In this document: positions 1 to 12,346 of the stretch, piece by piece | Position numbering within the stretch: the stretch's first letter is position 1 | How the letters are laid out: each line of letters begins with the position of its first letter | Source: Favolaschia claudopus | Taxonomy: Eukaryota > Basidiomycota > Agaricomycetes > Agaricales > Mycenaceae | Length of the DNA: 64,000 bases | Assembly (NCBI GenBank): GCA_037176885.1 | Contig: JAWWNJ010000096.1 | Coordinates: 372,001-436,000, forward strand | Direction of reading: 5' to 3' | The notes under the pieces: generated by a model | Seen by the model: only the letters and a program-made list of their open reading frames with translations | What the model was told of the DNA's origin: nothing | Databases searched by the model: none | Translations under genes and position numbers: made by a program

Positions 1-1618
1 CCCGAGAAAGGCAATATGTCACGTGACTGTCATTGCGGGGGGGAGGCCAGAGGGTTTTATCTTTTTCAGTTGTGGGTATGTAAATGAGTTCAAGATTAGG
101 GGAACTAGTACTTACTAAGTTGATTACAGATAGATTCTGGCGCCGTCTATATATGCTAATACTACTTACTTCGAACTGGACCCACGGATGCACTCGAGCC
201 TCTTTGTTACTCATACCCAACTTGAATTTGAACAAATCTCGTTAATGCTCAACAACTCATTGCAATGACCATAAACAATGATGCCATTGAGGTGCGCGAT
301 TCACACGATTCACCTCAGCTTCACGCTCAATGAACATATACATATATCATATCCGAGTCAGTGCATGCTTGCGCTCAAGGGATTGGGTCTGATTAGGTGG
401 ATCTTTCAGGTCCCTCGTCTATCCCCTCACGCCTCGAAAACTTCTCTATTCTCATGTCGGGGAGGGAGCTCCGAGAACGCTGAATCTCTGAACCCCGAAT
501 TACACACTGGGGCGATAAGTGACTGTTTCAATTGAACTTGCTCGTGTGCAATCGATCTTTACCTCAGTCCACAAGAATCGTTAAAATCTTCAGACAATCC
601 GAGTCAGCAGGAAGTTCAAGTTGAGATTCACCGGCATTCACAAGCGTGGAACCTCCGACCGCCCATCTGTGCTGCGAGCCTCATGCCCACCTCATGGATC
701 CGAGTACTGCATCAAGGGATCAGCAACGACAGAAAACTCAACAATGATGTGAGATAGCGTCGTCTGACCTTATTATGTTCCGTCATCGCCATGTCCGTTA
801 CGTTCTCCGGGGTTCTGAAGTAGCTCCAGCACACGGCCGAAGCGGAGGATGTAATTCTTGTCCATACGAGACAAACTTCCATGTTCCTCGTTATCGAGAG
901 GAATTGAACATATCGGCGAGATGTCCCCGCCGAAGCTTTATTTTCGACCACCGCGATAGGTGGAGTCTATGTTCACCCAAAAATGTTGCAAAGCTTGTTG
1001 CGAGAGCGCGCTTGTTGTCATTGATACGTGCAGCCTAGTTTTGTTTCCGAGGGTAGCTGCCGCCGGTCAGACGCGCTCGTGGTGCGGGTCACATATGTTC
1101 TTGTCAACCGTGGGTACAGTGTACCAGAATAGGGCATGTCCGCCATCAATCAATCAGTGTGCGTTGGTACGGCTTCCTTCCTTACCACGACGACAGAGTC
1201 AAGCTCTCTCTCTGTGCTCCGTGCAATATGCCGCATTTTGCTGAATTTCTTGAGGCCTGTTCAATCACTACTGGCGGGCAACATCGAGGACTACAAAGAC
1301 CGCGACGACCAGTCGTGCTGCCTTTCAACTTGAACAGAAGAACATCACTCCGAAATAGACTTCTTCGAGATCCTCATATGTCGTTGCTGCCAAGCCCTTT
1401 TTTCCTCTGCATGCGACCTTCCTTCTTATCTGCCTACTTGTGATTCTTCACCGCCTCTCGAACCCCGCCCATGCGGTACCCCACCTGGATTCAGAATCGG
1501 GAATCTCCCTGAGAGCCCATATAAACAGCCATCGTCGAAAATGCAGCCTTAGGTCGTCTAGCTTCGTCACCTAGCACTCCTGCCAGCCACACCGTTTCTC
1601 GTCCTTCACTGGTCCAAA
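1..1618. other. Gene-free stretch upstream of the fungalysin gene
   Basis: No convincing gene is seen. The open frames here are short, overlap on both strands and give no recognisable protein. The last 150 bases are the probable promoter of the fungalysin gene, with pyrimidine-rich patches and a TATA-like element. Confidence 0.5.
1518..1526 (+). promoter_or_regulatory. TATA-like box of the fungalysin gene
   Basis: The sequence CATATAAAC lies about 95 bases upstream of the ATG at 1619, a usual distance for a fungal TATA element followed by a short leader. Seen by eye only; the transcription start is not known. Confidence 0.5.
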
Positions 1619-4194
1619 ATGGTTGCCTTCAACAAGTTCTTCACGTCGGTGTTCCTCGCCATCGTCTACGCCTCTTCCACCGGCGCTCTCACCGTGCCCA
1701 CCAACGCCAAGCACGCCACCCACCGTGTCCGCGCCATTGCGAACGACGTGAAGATCGAGGTTTACCATCCAGAGTCGAAGTACGATGTAAGTTTTTCAAA
1801 GAAAGAACGTTTGGGTTCATGTATGTTCTTTTTGCTGACGATCCTTTAGACTTTCGGTGAAGGCATTGACCACCCCCTGCGCAAGCGGGGTGCCAGTCTG
1901 AAGGAGTCCTCTGAGGCCTTCATCAGCAGCCACCTCGGCGTCGACTCCCGCTACCACGGTGGTTTCGCCGGCGAGGTTGCGTCCCACGCCTACGCCCACC
2001 AGGTCATCGTGAGTGATAATCCATTTTTACTTAGCCCGTATCTTTTTTTGATATCCCATCCAAGAACGGTCTCATCGTCTCCAACGCCGTCTCTAACGTC
2101 GCCTTCAACGCCGATGACAAAGTCGTTGCTGTTGGTTCTTCGTTCATCGAGCCCAGTATGTATTCTCTCCGTGTCTCCAGCCAAGCGCTAAATGGATTGT
2201 GATATATGATATAGGTGGCAAAGTCCCGTCGACAACCCCCTCTGTCTCCTTCGAAGATGCCAAGAAGACGGCGGAGGCTGCTCTTGACGGCACCTACGTC
2301 TCGGAAATCCCCAGCACCGTCGAATACCTCGCCAAGGATAACGGCGAAGTCGTTCTCGTCCATGCTCTCCAGATCCGCAACGAGGAGGCCGGCACCTGGT
2401 ACAACGCTTTCGTCAACGCCAACACCAACAAGCTCGAGTCGCTCACTGACTATGTCGCCAAGGCCACTGTGAGTTTTTCCTATTTTGTGGTGACTATCAG
2501 ATTTTGCTTAGTTTGGATGTAGTACCGTGTTCTCCCGATCACCAAGGAGACTCTGCTTGAGGGCTTCGAGGACGTCGTCGACCCTGCTGACCTTGAGGCC
2601 TGTAAGTCAATGCTGCTTACTTACTAGCTGCGTTTTCTGGTTCTAACAAATCTGCAGCCCCCCTCGGATGGCACTCTGATGGCACAACCAACACCACCGC
2701 TACCGCGTAAGTTCATTCATCTTCATCTCACCAAATGTCTTCTCACATCCTTCGTTGATAGCGGCAACAACGTAAGTACTAACAAGGTCGACTGACACAC
2801 CGGCATAGTATTAAAACGATAACAGGTCCTGACCTACAAAACTTCGACCTCGAACACCTCCCCGGCCACCGGTGACGGGCTCGTCTTTGAATACGTTCAG
2901 AACCCTAGCGTCGCCCCGACCACCACCGTCAACGTTAACGCTGCCCGGGTTAACAACTTCTACCTTGGTACGTCGATTCGAATCGAATGATTGAAGGCAC
3001 GCACGCACTGACCAAGAATTGTATAGTCAACTCCATCCACGACATCACTTACCGCTATGGATTCACCGAAGCTGCCTTCAAGTACGCATAAACACCATAA
3101 ACATTACTCTTCGTTTCAATCGACTAACATTAATTCCCTTTTTCTTTTCCAGCTTCCAGAACAACAACTTCAACAAGGGCGGCAAGGGCAACGACCGCGT
3201 CACCGCGTCCATCCAGGACTCCGCCGGATCCAACAACGCCGACTTCGCCACGCCCCCCGACGGCCAGAGCGGACACATGCGCATGTACCTCTTCACCTCG
3301 ACCAGCCCCAACCGCGATGGTGCGCTCGAGAACGACGTCCCTGTGCACGAGAACACGCACGGCGTCACGAACCGCATGACCGGCGGCGGAACGGGCTCGT
3401 GCTTGCAGAGCACTGAGGCTGGTGGTATGGGTGAGGGCTGGAGTGATGCTATGGCCGAGTGAGTTTCCTTCGCTGATAAGGGTTTTTCTTCTTCTTTCAT
3501 GGCTGATACCGTTCTGAAGCTGGACCGAGAAGACTTCGTCTGCCGTTCCGGACTACGTTATGGGGCAGTACATCATCAACAGCGCCGCCGGTATCCGCAC
3601 CCACCCTTACTCCACCAGCTCGACGGTCAACCCCCTCACCTACGCCAGCGTCGGCAAGTTGAACGAGGTTCACAGTAAGCTAGCTCCACTTTCTCTCCTC
3701 ACCTACTACCGTCACTGTCGCTCAATATCTATATCTCGTTCTCTCTAGACATCGGTGAAGTTTGGGCTAACCTCCTCCACAACGTCTATGCCGCACTCGT
3801 CACTGAACACGGCTGGTCAGCAACGGCCAAGACTGATCCCAGTGAGTTCAAGTTCATACACCTTTGTTTTCGTTCACTTGCTGACAAAGGAACAAAAAAA
3901 AACCTAGCGGGAAGCGAGGGCAATGTTGTGTTCCTGCATCTCTTCTTAGACGCTCTGCCTCTGCAGCCCTGCAACCCCACCTTGTACGCCTCATTTTCCA
4001 TTCCAACTGGGGGCAATCTCAACTGACATAATCATTTATTTAGCCTCACCGCCCGCAACGCCTGGCTGCAAGCCGACGTCAACCGTTACTCTGGCGCCAA
4101 TCGCTGCCTCCTCTGGACGGCCTTTGCCAGCAAGGGTCTCGGTGTCAACGCTGCCAACCACGTCGACAACCACGACATCCCGTCGGATTGCTAA
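1619..4194 (+). CDS. Fungalysin, extracellular M36 zinc metalloprotease
   Basis: Secreted metalloprotease of the fungalysin (M36) family, made as a preproenzyme that degrades extracellular protein such as elastin or keratin. The N-terminus is a signal peptide (about residues 1-23, ending ASSTGA), followed by a propeptide with an LRKRGA stretch and an FTP-type domain (GGFAGEVASHAYAHQVI). The catalytic domain carries the zinc motif HENTH near 3352 and the third-ligand region GGMGEGWSD near 3421. The conserved end is WLQADVNRYSGANRC...GLGVNAANH. The model needs 13 short introns. One inner exon, 2762-2771, is only 10 nt but is required to keep frame. Stop is TAA at 4192. All catalytic residues I can identify are present, so the enzyme should be active. 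Identity is very likely; exact splice sites are inferred from GT-AG signals. Confidence 0.93.
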
Positions 4195-4755
4195 ATTGAA
4201 CTTGACGAATCGCATTGAAACTCTTGCATTGTTACGCTCTCGCACGCACGCACGCATACACATTTAGCATTTTCTCTTTGGATTTGGATGTATACCTAGC
4301 AAATCAAACGAATTTGGGTTTATCTCATTCATTTGCGAAGTTGAGGAGAGTCGATTTCAACGTTCAACCATCGAGTCAACCGTGCGAAAGCGAATTTTGC
4401 TCAATTGCTCTCGAAATCAATGAGGTTAATAGAGAGCTATGACCCTTGAGAGCCTTTCATTCATTTGATTTGCTAGAGGAGGAAGCCATGTGTTTTGAAA
4501 TTTTACTGCCAGACCGAACGTAGAAATACATGTCGCCAATGAATTGTGATACTGAGAGATTTTCACTGTGGAAATTGACTCGATTCGGCTCATATACGGC
4601 GCGTCTCACGCAGGGAAGAGATTTTGGAGAATCAAAGTGGACAGACAAACAAAACGGTGACTAGATAGAATAGAGCAGTTACAATGAATCATCGAGTTAT
4701 ATTACAACGCATATCCCTATGATCCCCAAATTCCTCCGGCTCGGTTTGATGCTAG
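4195..4755. other. Intergenic stretch between two gene 3' ends
   Basis: This 560-bp gap lies between the fungalysin stop and the stop of the minus-strand gene, so both 3' untranslated regions should lie here. I see no gene. Confidence 0.5.
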
Positions 4756-5841
4756 CTAATCACTGAAAACTTCCGCCAATTCGAATTCGACTCCATCGAA
4801 GTCCGAATCGGTTTCCGAGCTGGCATACAACAAATCATCTATACCGCCCAATCCAAAGAGGGACGGGAAGCGCTCGGGAAGAGACGGGATGAAGCGGAAT
4901 GGGGTGTTGGCCCGTTCTGGAGAGGCTGGAACACTGATGTCCTCAGTCTCAGGGGGAGACATGATGAGTGGCATCAAGAGGGGCGAAGGAGGAAGGAGTA
5001 CACGTCCTTGAGCTGCATCACGGATGCGCTGCTCGCGCGACATCTGTGCAATCAGAGCACGGAGTCGTCGCTCGTTGATTGATTGCTCGAGGTGTTCTGC
5101 CAGTTCTTCGGGGGTCGGTGGGTGGAAGACGGGTGTGTGAGTGGCAACTGAGCGCGTTGAAGTGGGAGGAGGAGATGACTGGGAGGAAGATTCGCGCTGG
5201 TGAGTGGGAGGGGGAGATGGCGAAGGGGATGTGTATGTGGAACGACATTGTGACAGAGGATAATTGAAAGCGCATGGATTCGAACCGGCGTCCTTCACTT
5301 CGTCTTTGACGGATGAGAAAAGGTAGGGGAAGTGATCATAAGAAAGAAATGGTGGCACAGCAGTGTACGACGACCCTGTATAGATGAGATCCTCAGCTCG
5401 CGGCTGAAACGAATGCAAGGGGCGCGCAGAAAACGCGGCGGAATGGCGGCATAGGGCAGGGGAGCTGTAGCTTGGATATTTATGCTCTGTCTCGTCGTCG
5501 TTGTCGTTCGCGAATAGCGCATACATTGGTATGTCAAGGTCATCCGAATCGAGAATGAAAGATGGAAGATGGTAATGGGATTCTTCGACACGAGAAGGAC
5601 TTTGAGGAGGTTGGTTTTCATCAGCCTCCGCGGTCTGGGGAATTCAGTCAGAGAACCGAGAGATCGAGGACTTTGAAATGCCACTTACCATCCACAGATT
5701 GGGTTTCCCAACATACACCTTCTCACCCCACGCACTGACACGGCGCTCTTCAACCTCTTCGATCTTTCCCAAGATGGGGGCCGCCGAACACGCTGATAAG
5801 TATGACTGGAAGCTGGGGACGGTGGTGGAAGTGAACGGCAT
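4756..5841 (-). CDS. Ser/Pro-rich protein of unknown function, 343 aa
   Basis: I do not recognise this protein. Two exons join cleanly: 5841-5689 and 5634-4756, with a 54-nt intron starting GTAAGT and ending CCCCAG, phase 0. The product starts MPFTSTTVPSFQSYL and has a Ser/Pro-rich middle (repeated SPSPSPPP and SSPPPTS type stretches). A likely short helix follows (EELAEHLEQSINERRLRAL, then QMSREQRIRDAA), and an acidic tail rich in Asp, Glu and Ser ends EVFSD. No signal peptide or membrane segment is visible. The helix-plus-acidic-tail layout would suit a regulatory or scaffold protein, but that is a guess. A good TATA box lies 110 bases upstream. Confidence 0.72.
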
Positions 5842-5949
5842 GATGACTGGAGTATGAGGAGCGACACAGGGAGTTTCGTTACAAGGATAATGCGCAGAGT
5901 GGCAAAGGTAGCAGAGAGAGAGATGGTGGCTCTAATCAAAGACTCAGCT

Positions 5950-5957
5950 CTTTTATA
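5950..5957 (-). promoter_or_regulatory. TATA box of the 343-aa protein gene
   Basis: Read on the minus strand this is TATAAAAG, a consensus TATA box, about 110 bases upstream of the ATG at 5841. Confidence 0.6.
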
Positions 5958-8316
5958 TGTGCGGTTCGACTTTGCACGCAATAGGCGAACAATGAAGCTT
6001 TGTCTCCGGTGCCATCAACTTCCTTTCCGGGTCAACAAAGACAGCTGCTCACTTCCCCCCACAAAAATTGCGGCGGCTAAGTATCCCAGGTCACAGTTGT
6101 CATAAATTGAGTAGCAGAGAGTGCGGCTTGGAATGTATTGTATTGTCCACAAAATCTGTCTGGTGTCCTTGTGAGGTACTCAAAGGGGCGAGAAATTCAG
6201 TGGTTAATAACGCACTCATTATTTTCGAACAATTTCGATTCAATCTCGACAATTCAGCAGTGCTACTCAGGTGTTCTGGCTAGTTCTGAGGTCAGAAGAC
6301 TAATGTGAGCAAAATGCGAGTCAATTCTTGTCATTTTTTTGAGTTCGAGTAAGTCGAGGGATTCTCGTAGCATCATATGTCTAAACCAAAAGAAGACAAC
6401 CTCACCATATCGAGTCCGGCCTCCGTCGTTGCATACTTGGAGGTGCGGAAGCGTCGACCTCGAGTGTCGGGACCAAGTCGGGACTCGGCGTGAGGAAAAA
6501 GGTGTTGTGACCGATATTGATCATTGATGTGACGACATGGCGACAGATGGCGACACTTTTTCAATGTCGTCACATCAATTTTCATCTTGTTCTGAACCTT
6601 GACCATCGGTTTTGTGTGTCTTTCTGGAAGCTCGGATTCGATGGAAACTGACCCTGTCGCCACCCCTCTTCAATGCAATTTCTTCCCCTGGTACTCGGTC
6701 GACACCGACCGCTCGCCAAGACCCCACGGGTCCGCGCCGTGGCACTGGCGGCTTCAACTCAATGCCAACCTTGCTGAATTGTATTGCAAATTATTCTCGC
6801 CACAGGGTCCTACCCCTCTTTTGTTTATCAAGAACCTATAGCTATCTCGCGACTGTTTTCTTGAATTCTGGACCAAAAAGAAAAAGTAGATGTTCTCTGA
6901 ACAAGTACCTCTTTTCCTTGGCTTCATGCGCTCATAGGAACAACGAGTAAGTTGACTCGATGCTGTACGACTCGGCCTTAACTCACCCCTTAGGATAATC
7001 TAGAACTTTTGGCTCCCCTGGACTACATCAGGAGCCAGGATTCATCGGTTCTGTTCAACGATTGTATGGACGAACATATTTTGGACGCCCAAGCTGATCA
7101 AACCATTTGAATATGCATTCTCTGTTCCTGACCTTCCCCATGCTCAACTCATCTCATGGATATTCAACTTGCGTTCCTTTCTGTGGCAGGTTGGTGTCGC
7201 AAGACCATGAACCGTTTCCATGTAGCGACATGCCCCGAGGATCTTCCGCGTCAGGCATTATAATAATATTGATACATGTACACCGGGTATTCTTTTCTCC
7301 CGCTTTAGACGGATGTCTCCACCGTTGGCTGATGTCCCAAATGATCAGGTAAGTTCCGGCCTTGTTCAATGACAAGCCCGGCTCCATCTTTTGAACCTCA
7401 GCTGTAGACATTTCTCCACAAACATCACAGCGCGCGTGGACTTGCGCGCTGGACAGTTTCCCAATTCGAAATATCCGCTTGCTTCCGCTAAACTCGTGGG
7501 TCCAATCGCCTCAACGATTTCTCCGCGACTCCTGTTGACGATAAATTGCGCGTGGCAGGGACGACATTGCGCTCCTGTCTATTTATTCAATCGACAACGC
7601 ATCATGGCGCACAGATAATAGATATGCATTCATTCTTGGAATCTTACGCAATGTCTCGGAAGGAAGGGTTGTAAGTTACGGCGGGTATTCCGGTCTATCG
7701 CACGTCGTTGCGTGGAAGGGGTTGTTATCCGAGGTGACCGTTGGAGACCAAGAGGGCTTTTCTAGGCGTTTCTGTCCCAGGAACCAACGCTATCGTTGAG
7801 TGCTCAATTGACTTGCCTTTGCGCTCTCCTTGCTAACTCGGATTGCGGAAACTGCACATCTCCACGGATCGCTGCTCTTTTAATTTGATTGCTCGAATTT
7901 GATAAATCGGTGATCGTCGTCTTGCGCAATTGGCGCTGTTTTCGGAACCGACTATGTCTAAATCCCGGCGCGGAGGCAATAGTGAACGAAGTGCAGGAAC
8001 GACGGACCGGACACGTGGTTAACAACAAGACTGGCCAGACCACGGTATAGGGTACCTGGGAAGGGCAATAGGGAGCGCTTGGTCTCCACGCATTGGCCTC
8101 CTGGCGAGCGATTGCTAGATCTCGATTATTCTGCGGTTGACGAATTTTCACCCTTACGGAAATGTTGCGCCACAAGGATCCCGTTTATCTGATGTCAGCG
8201 GCCAAAGTTGGATGATCTCTCTTTGCGGTATTGATGCCGCTTAACTGTTGCTTATCGCGTGTCCTGGGCCTTTATGACCCCCACGTTCGCCTCTCGTCCC
8301 TTTTCCCCCGCCCGCG
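5958..8316. other. Long gene-free stretch
   Basis: About 2.4 kb with only short frames on both strands and no protein I recognise. It holds a strong inverted repeat at 6523-6579, listed separately. The last few hundred bases are presumably the promoter of the zinc-cluster transcription factor. Confidence 0.45.
6523..6579. repeat. Inverted repeat, 16-bp perfect arms
   Basis: The left arm ATTGATGTGACGACAT (6523-6538) is the exact reverse complement of the right arm (6564-6579), around a 25-base spacer. The spacer holds two copies of GGCGACA. It could fold as a hairpin or be a remnant of a small inverted-repeat element. No gene overlaps it. Confidence 0.85.
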
Positions 8317-11300
8317 ATGGCAGTCCGCCACCAGAGCGCGCTCTATCCTCCTCCCTCCCGCGTCGATGCCCCCAGTGACAGAAACGCGCAGTTCCATTCG
8401 TTGCCGATATATGGGGCAAGCGTCGGGGGCAATACATGTGAGTTCTCTTTCGTTAGCGCTAGCTCGCGGGCTTTTGATACATCGCGGACCCTTTTCACTG
8501 ACCGTTCTTTCTCTGTCCAAGACCGATACCAGCCACGCGCGACTTCCGTAGATGGTCCGTCGGAACCGTCTCACTACGACTATGGAACCGTGGCCGTAAA
8601 CATATCCCATGCATTGGAGGGCACCACGATCCGGCAGCCTACTCTCCCAAGACTACAGATTCCCACTAATCCGTCCCTCGACGCGTCTTCCCCGCTCTCT
8701 TCCACCCTTCCTTCATCCCTACGCTCCGCCGCCGCCACACACTCCGCGCCAAAACTGTCATCGCCGCCGCTCCGCGGTCCCTTGTCGGCCCCAGCCGTCT
8801 CCGACGATTTTCGCCGGTTTGAGCGCCCGGCTGGCATGTCGGCCTCAGGCAATGCAGCAAGCTCGAGTTTGAATGCTGGAGGGAACGAATCTACAGATGC
8901 TCCGGAGCGTAGCTCGAGTCCAGCGCGTCCGGTGCGACGAACGACAACGACAGCCGTGATTGCATGTCGCCAATGGTGCGCAATTCGCTTTCGTGTTTTC
9001 CCTACTTCTCACTGGTGATACAGTCGCGCTCGGAAAATCCGCTGCGACTCGACGCGCCCCTATTGCGCCAATTGCTCCCGACGTGCAGATCAATGCGAAT
9101 ATGACCCAGCTCCGAAACGACGGGGACCTGACAAGAAGCCTGGAACACGGCAGCGACGATGTAAAAAGCGTCCCGAATCGCATGAAGGAGAGGAAGAGCT
9201 CGAATTGCCACACAAACCCTTGCCCATGGGTAGGCTCGAGCCTGTCGCGTCCACTTCGACAAATATGATCGCGTTACCTTCCCCAATGCCTATGCCCTCC
9301 CCGGAGTCTGAATCTCCTTCCGGATCGACGAAAAGAAGCGAAACGTCCCCGAAAAGACGAAAGTTTAGCGATGAGACCTCCCCCAGCCTTGACGACTTCA
9401 ATGACCGAATGCGTCCGCATCTCCCACCCTCCGTTCCGTCCCATAGCTACGGTCGTCCCATCCGCCCACTTATACAGGTTCCGTCGCATGGCTCGACAGG
9501 CCTCAGAATTTCGACAGATGATTCGGTCTTAATTAGGGTGCGTGCACTGGCTTCTGTCGACTTGGGCAACTTTCTGACGATATTGTATTACTCCAGCGTT
9601 CGCAGTCTCTTTCCGCCTCGACGCAGCCGCCATCTAGCTCGCGATACGCACCACCTTCGTCCATGTCGTACGGTTACGACGTCTCCCCCTTTGCATACGA
9701 CATGGGAGGGCAGCATTCCTCAGCTCTACCGGAAGTCGACCATGCCAAGTTTCCCAGCCTCCCATCTGCAGCAGTGCAGGCGGCCCAGCAAGGCTGGTGG
9801 GACTCGTTCCTTCGCTCCTACTCGTAATACTATCATTTCTGAATCATCGATGCTCACTGACATAACACTCAGGCTGCGCGAGATAGCCTCAGAGCTGAGC
9901 TTTCTGTACGTCTACCATTTACTGTGGAGCAACTCTTTTCAGTCTCACTATTCTACGTTACAGCTATACGGAAAGTCCAATTTCTTTATCGTTTGTGAAT
10001 GCGGGTTTCCTATTAGAGACTCTTTGGAGCCCGACAAAATATCTTACTCTCCAGCCCGCTTTCATTCTCGCTTCTATGGCGCTTGCGGCCCTCATTCGCT
10101 CAAGTGAGGCCGAACGTGGTGCAGTAGGACGCGAGCGTGCCGCCACACTTCGCCATTCTGCTCAAGATGCACTTGAGCGCTCTTGGCGTGAAGGAGTATG
10201 GGTTGATGCCAGCCTCGCGGAGGCGGCTCTGGTGCGTCACAAGCTCCCTTATCGTGTCTTCTATCACTCACGAGGCAATTCCTCTCTTTCTATCTATCCA
10301 TCCATCTATCTAGATCATCGCCCAATACGAAGCCTCCGCACACCCGGATTACCACCCCGACCGCCTCGCGCGCGCCTTTGCGTTTCTAGATGAAGTGATC
10401 AGCGTCCTCGGGCTGGCGTCCATTGACGCAGCGAGCGCGGACGTCTGTCGCTACGCGCGCGGGGCGGCGCCGCTCGTGAATGTTCAGCCCGATGTACAGT
10501 GCGCTTGTCTTCTCCCGGGTACGCCCCCACCGGACCTGGATCGCGTGTGGTCGAGCGTGTTGCCGTGGGACCCAAATTGGGGCGAGCGCGAGATCCGCGA
10601 TGAGGAGTGTAGACGGGTGTGCTGGGCGGCTTTAAGTCTGATTACGAGCTTCAGGACGGAGTGTATGGCATTGACGAGGGTGGATGAGAGCCAGGGATTG
10701 AGGATGTGTGATCCTGCCAACGTGTGTCCGTTTCTTTCTCACTCTTTACGATACTCATGAGTTTCCTCAGTATCTCTTACTCTTCCCGAACGAGGTCTAT
10801 GACCGTGGCGGCTTCGGTGGCGGACGACAAGATGGCGGCGGCGGGTCTGCTGCACATCCCAAGAACGCCATCTGGGCACTGTACTGCCGTAGCATGCTGC
10901 TCGCCAACTTTTGCAGCAACTGCGTCGCGCAGACCGCTGAGAGCCGTGATGATCGTGAGACTCAAGCCGAGGCTCTTCAGGAAGCATGGAACGAGGCACA
11001 GGCTATTCAAGACGCGCTTGACGGGCATGTGTGCAATCTACACACGGCGGTTGCCTATCTTTGTCGAGAGAACATATCCAAGTAGGACCTCTCCCACCTC
11101 CCGCGAGCGGTTTTTCATCTGATACGATGTTTTTTTTTGTTCTTAGTGCGCAGCTGATCATCACGAAGGGCTTACGCAAGTGAGTCCTGGAATTAGCCCC
11201 CTGTAACTCCCGCTAATGCTCTTTCATAGCCTGCAAGGCTTGCCTTCTGGGAATCGTCCTGGTCCGCTTTTCAATCGGCGGCAGGCTGAAGAGTGGAGTC

Positions 11301-11814
11301 CGTTGCTCTTCCTCTCATACCGCGACGGAAGTGCTCATCGTACCATACAGTCTACTATCAAGCTGAGGTTGTCAAGCGTGTCACGCTGTCAATCCAATAC
11401 ACCCCCGATCCCCGAGGGCAGCAGCTCACGCAGCGGCCCTACTCCGTAACCTGGTTTTACCACCAACTTGCCATGTTCGTTCCTTATGCCGTCTTCTTCG
11501 CGTCTTAGCTGAACCGCGCCTTCACAGCTGTCTCTTATTGTGGGAGAACGATACCACCCTCGGCGACGTCTTAGAGCTTGCGAAGTCTTTCCTCGTACCC
11601 CTCGATCTCCTGAATGCGTTATGGCCGTGCGAGTGTACGTCTTCCCTCTCTGAGAAATCTGTACCTGTACTCACCGTGTATGTGTTGTGTAGTGATCCAG
11701 CTTCAATGCACCGCCCTTCGCAAACGTCTTGCCGCCCACTGCCGGTCAGCGGGCCACGAACCCCCACCTCCCCCCAACCCCTCGATTCCTAATCTGCGTC
11801 GCAATAATACATAA
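8317..11814 (+). CDS. Zn2Cys6 fungal transcription factor, about 930 aa
   Basis: A DNA-binding regulator of the fungal binuclear zinc-cluster class. After a Ser/Pro-rich N-terminus, intron removal at 8974-9031 gives CRQCRARKIRCDSTRPYCAN followed by CSRRADQCEYD. These six cysteines have the C-x2-C-x6-C-x6-C-x2-C-x6-C spacing of the family. Next come a basic linker (KRRGPDKKPGTRQRRCKKR), a nuclear-signal-like KRSETSPKRRKF, and a long C-terminal region (from about 9600) of the fungal middle-homology type. That region contains LALAALIRSSEAERG, LAEAALIIAQYEASAHP and CWAALSLITSFRTECMAL. The model has 12 introns, and all joins restore one frame to the TAA at 11812. The intron inside the zinc cluster splits the second Cys codon. 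Target genes cannot be read from the sequence; the next gene downstream is an F-box protein. Confidence 0.88.
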
Positions 11815-12346
11815 TCGACCTCTCCCTGCCCCACGTCCATTCATGCACCCCACTCTTGCCCCTCTTATGTCTTTTGCCCCTCCCTCCCTCACTCTCTCTG
11901 TATCCCTCGCTTCATTTGTACTGCACCAATGCAGCCCCCACGTACATTACACTTCGTCTTCGTTCTATTTGTGCCACCAGTCTTCTATAGATATACCCGT
12001 ATTCTAGCCTCATACCGCCCTGTTTTTTTGCGTGGCAACGTTGTTTGTAGTTTTAGATCACAGCTTGTATCAGTGTACGAATTTTTTTGCTAATGTTAAG
12101 TAATCAGTATCACTTGTTGTTCCTCCTCATCGTTTCGCTGTGGTTTTCGCACTGCTGACTGATTTTCACCCTTGCTTTGGTTTTTCTTTAGAATTTGGGC
12201 TCGCCGCTGTTGTCGGCCTCGCGTAGCAAATCAGTAACAAGTCCACATATGAGTCCTTAATCCATCCTCCTCCTCCCCGCGATTTCCGTTTCAGAGTGTG
12301 CAAAGTGATCAAAAATTCAGAATCGGCAATCACCGAAGTCACAAGA
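11815..12346. other. Intergenic stretch
   Basis: About 530 bp, pyrimidine-rich near 11830-11920 and T-rich after 12010. It should hold the 3' end of the transcription factor mRNA and the promoter of the F-box gene. No gene seen. Confidence 0.5.

Noticed and set aside
5279..5296. GATTCGAACCGG, a tRNA-like T-loop on the minus strand
   Set aside because: It lies inside the coding exon of the 343-aa protein and has no cloverleaf around it.
12296..12346. Upstream extension of the F-box protein
   Set aside because: The longer frame begins with GTG; the first ATG, at 12347, precedes a complete F-box.
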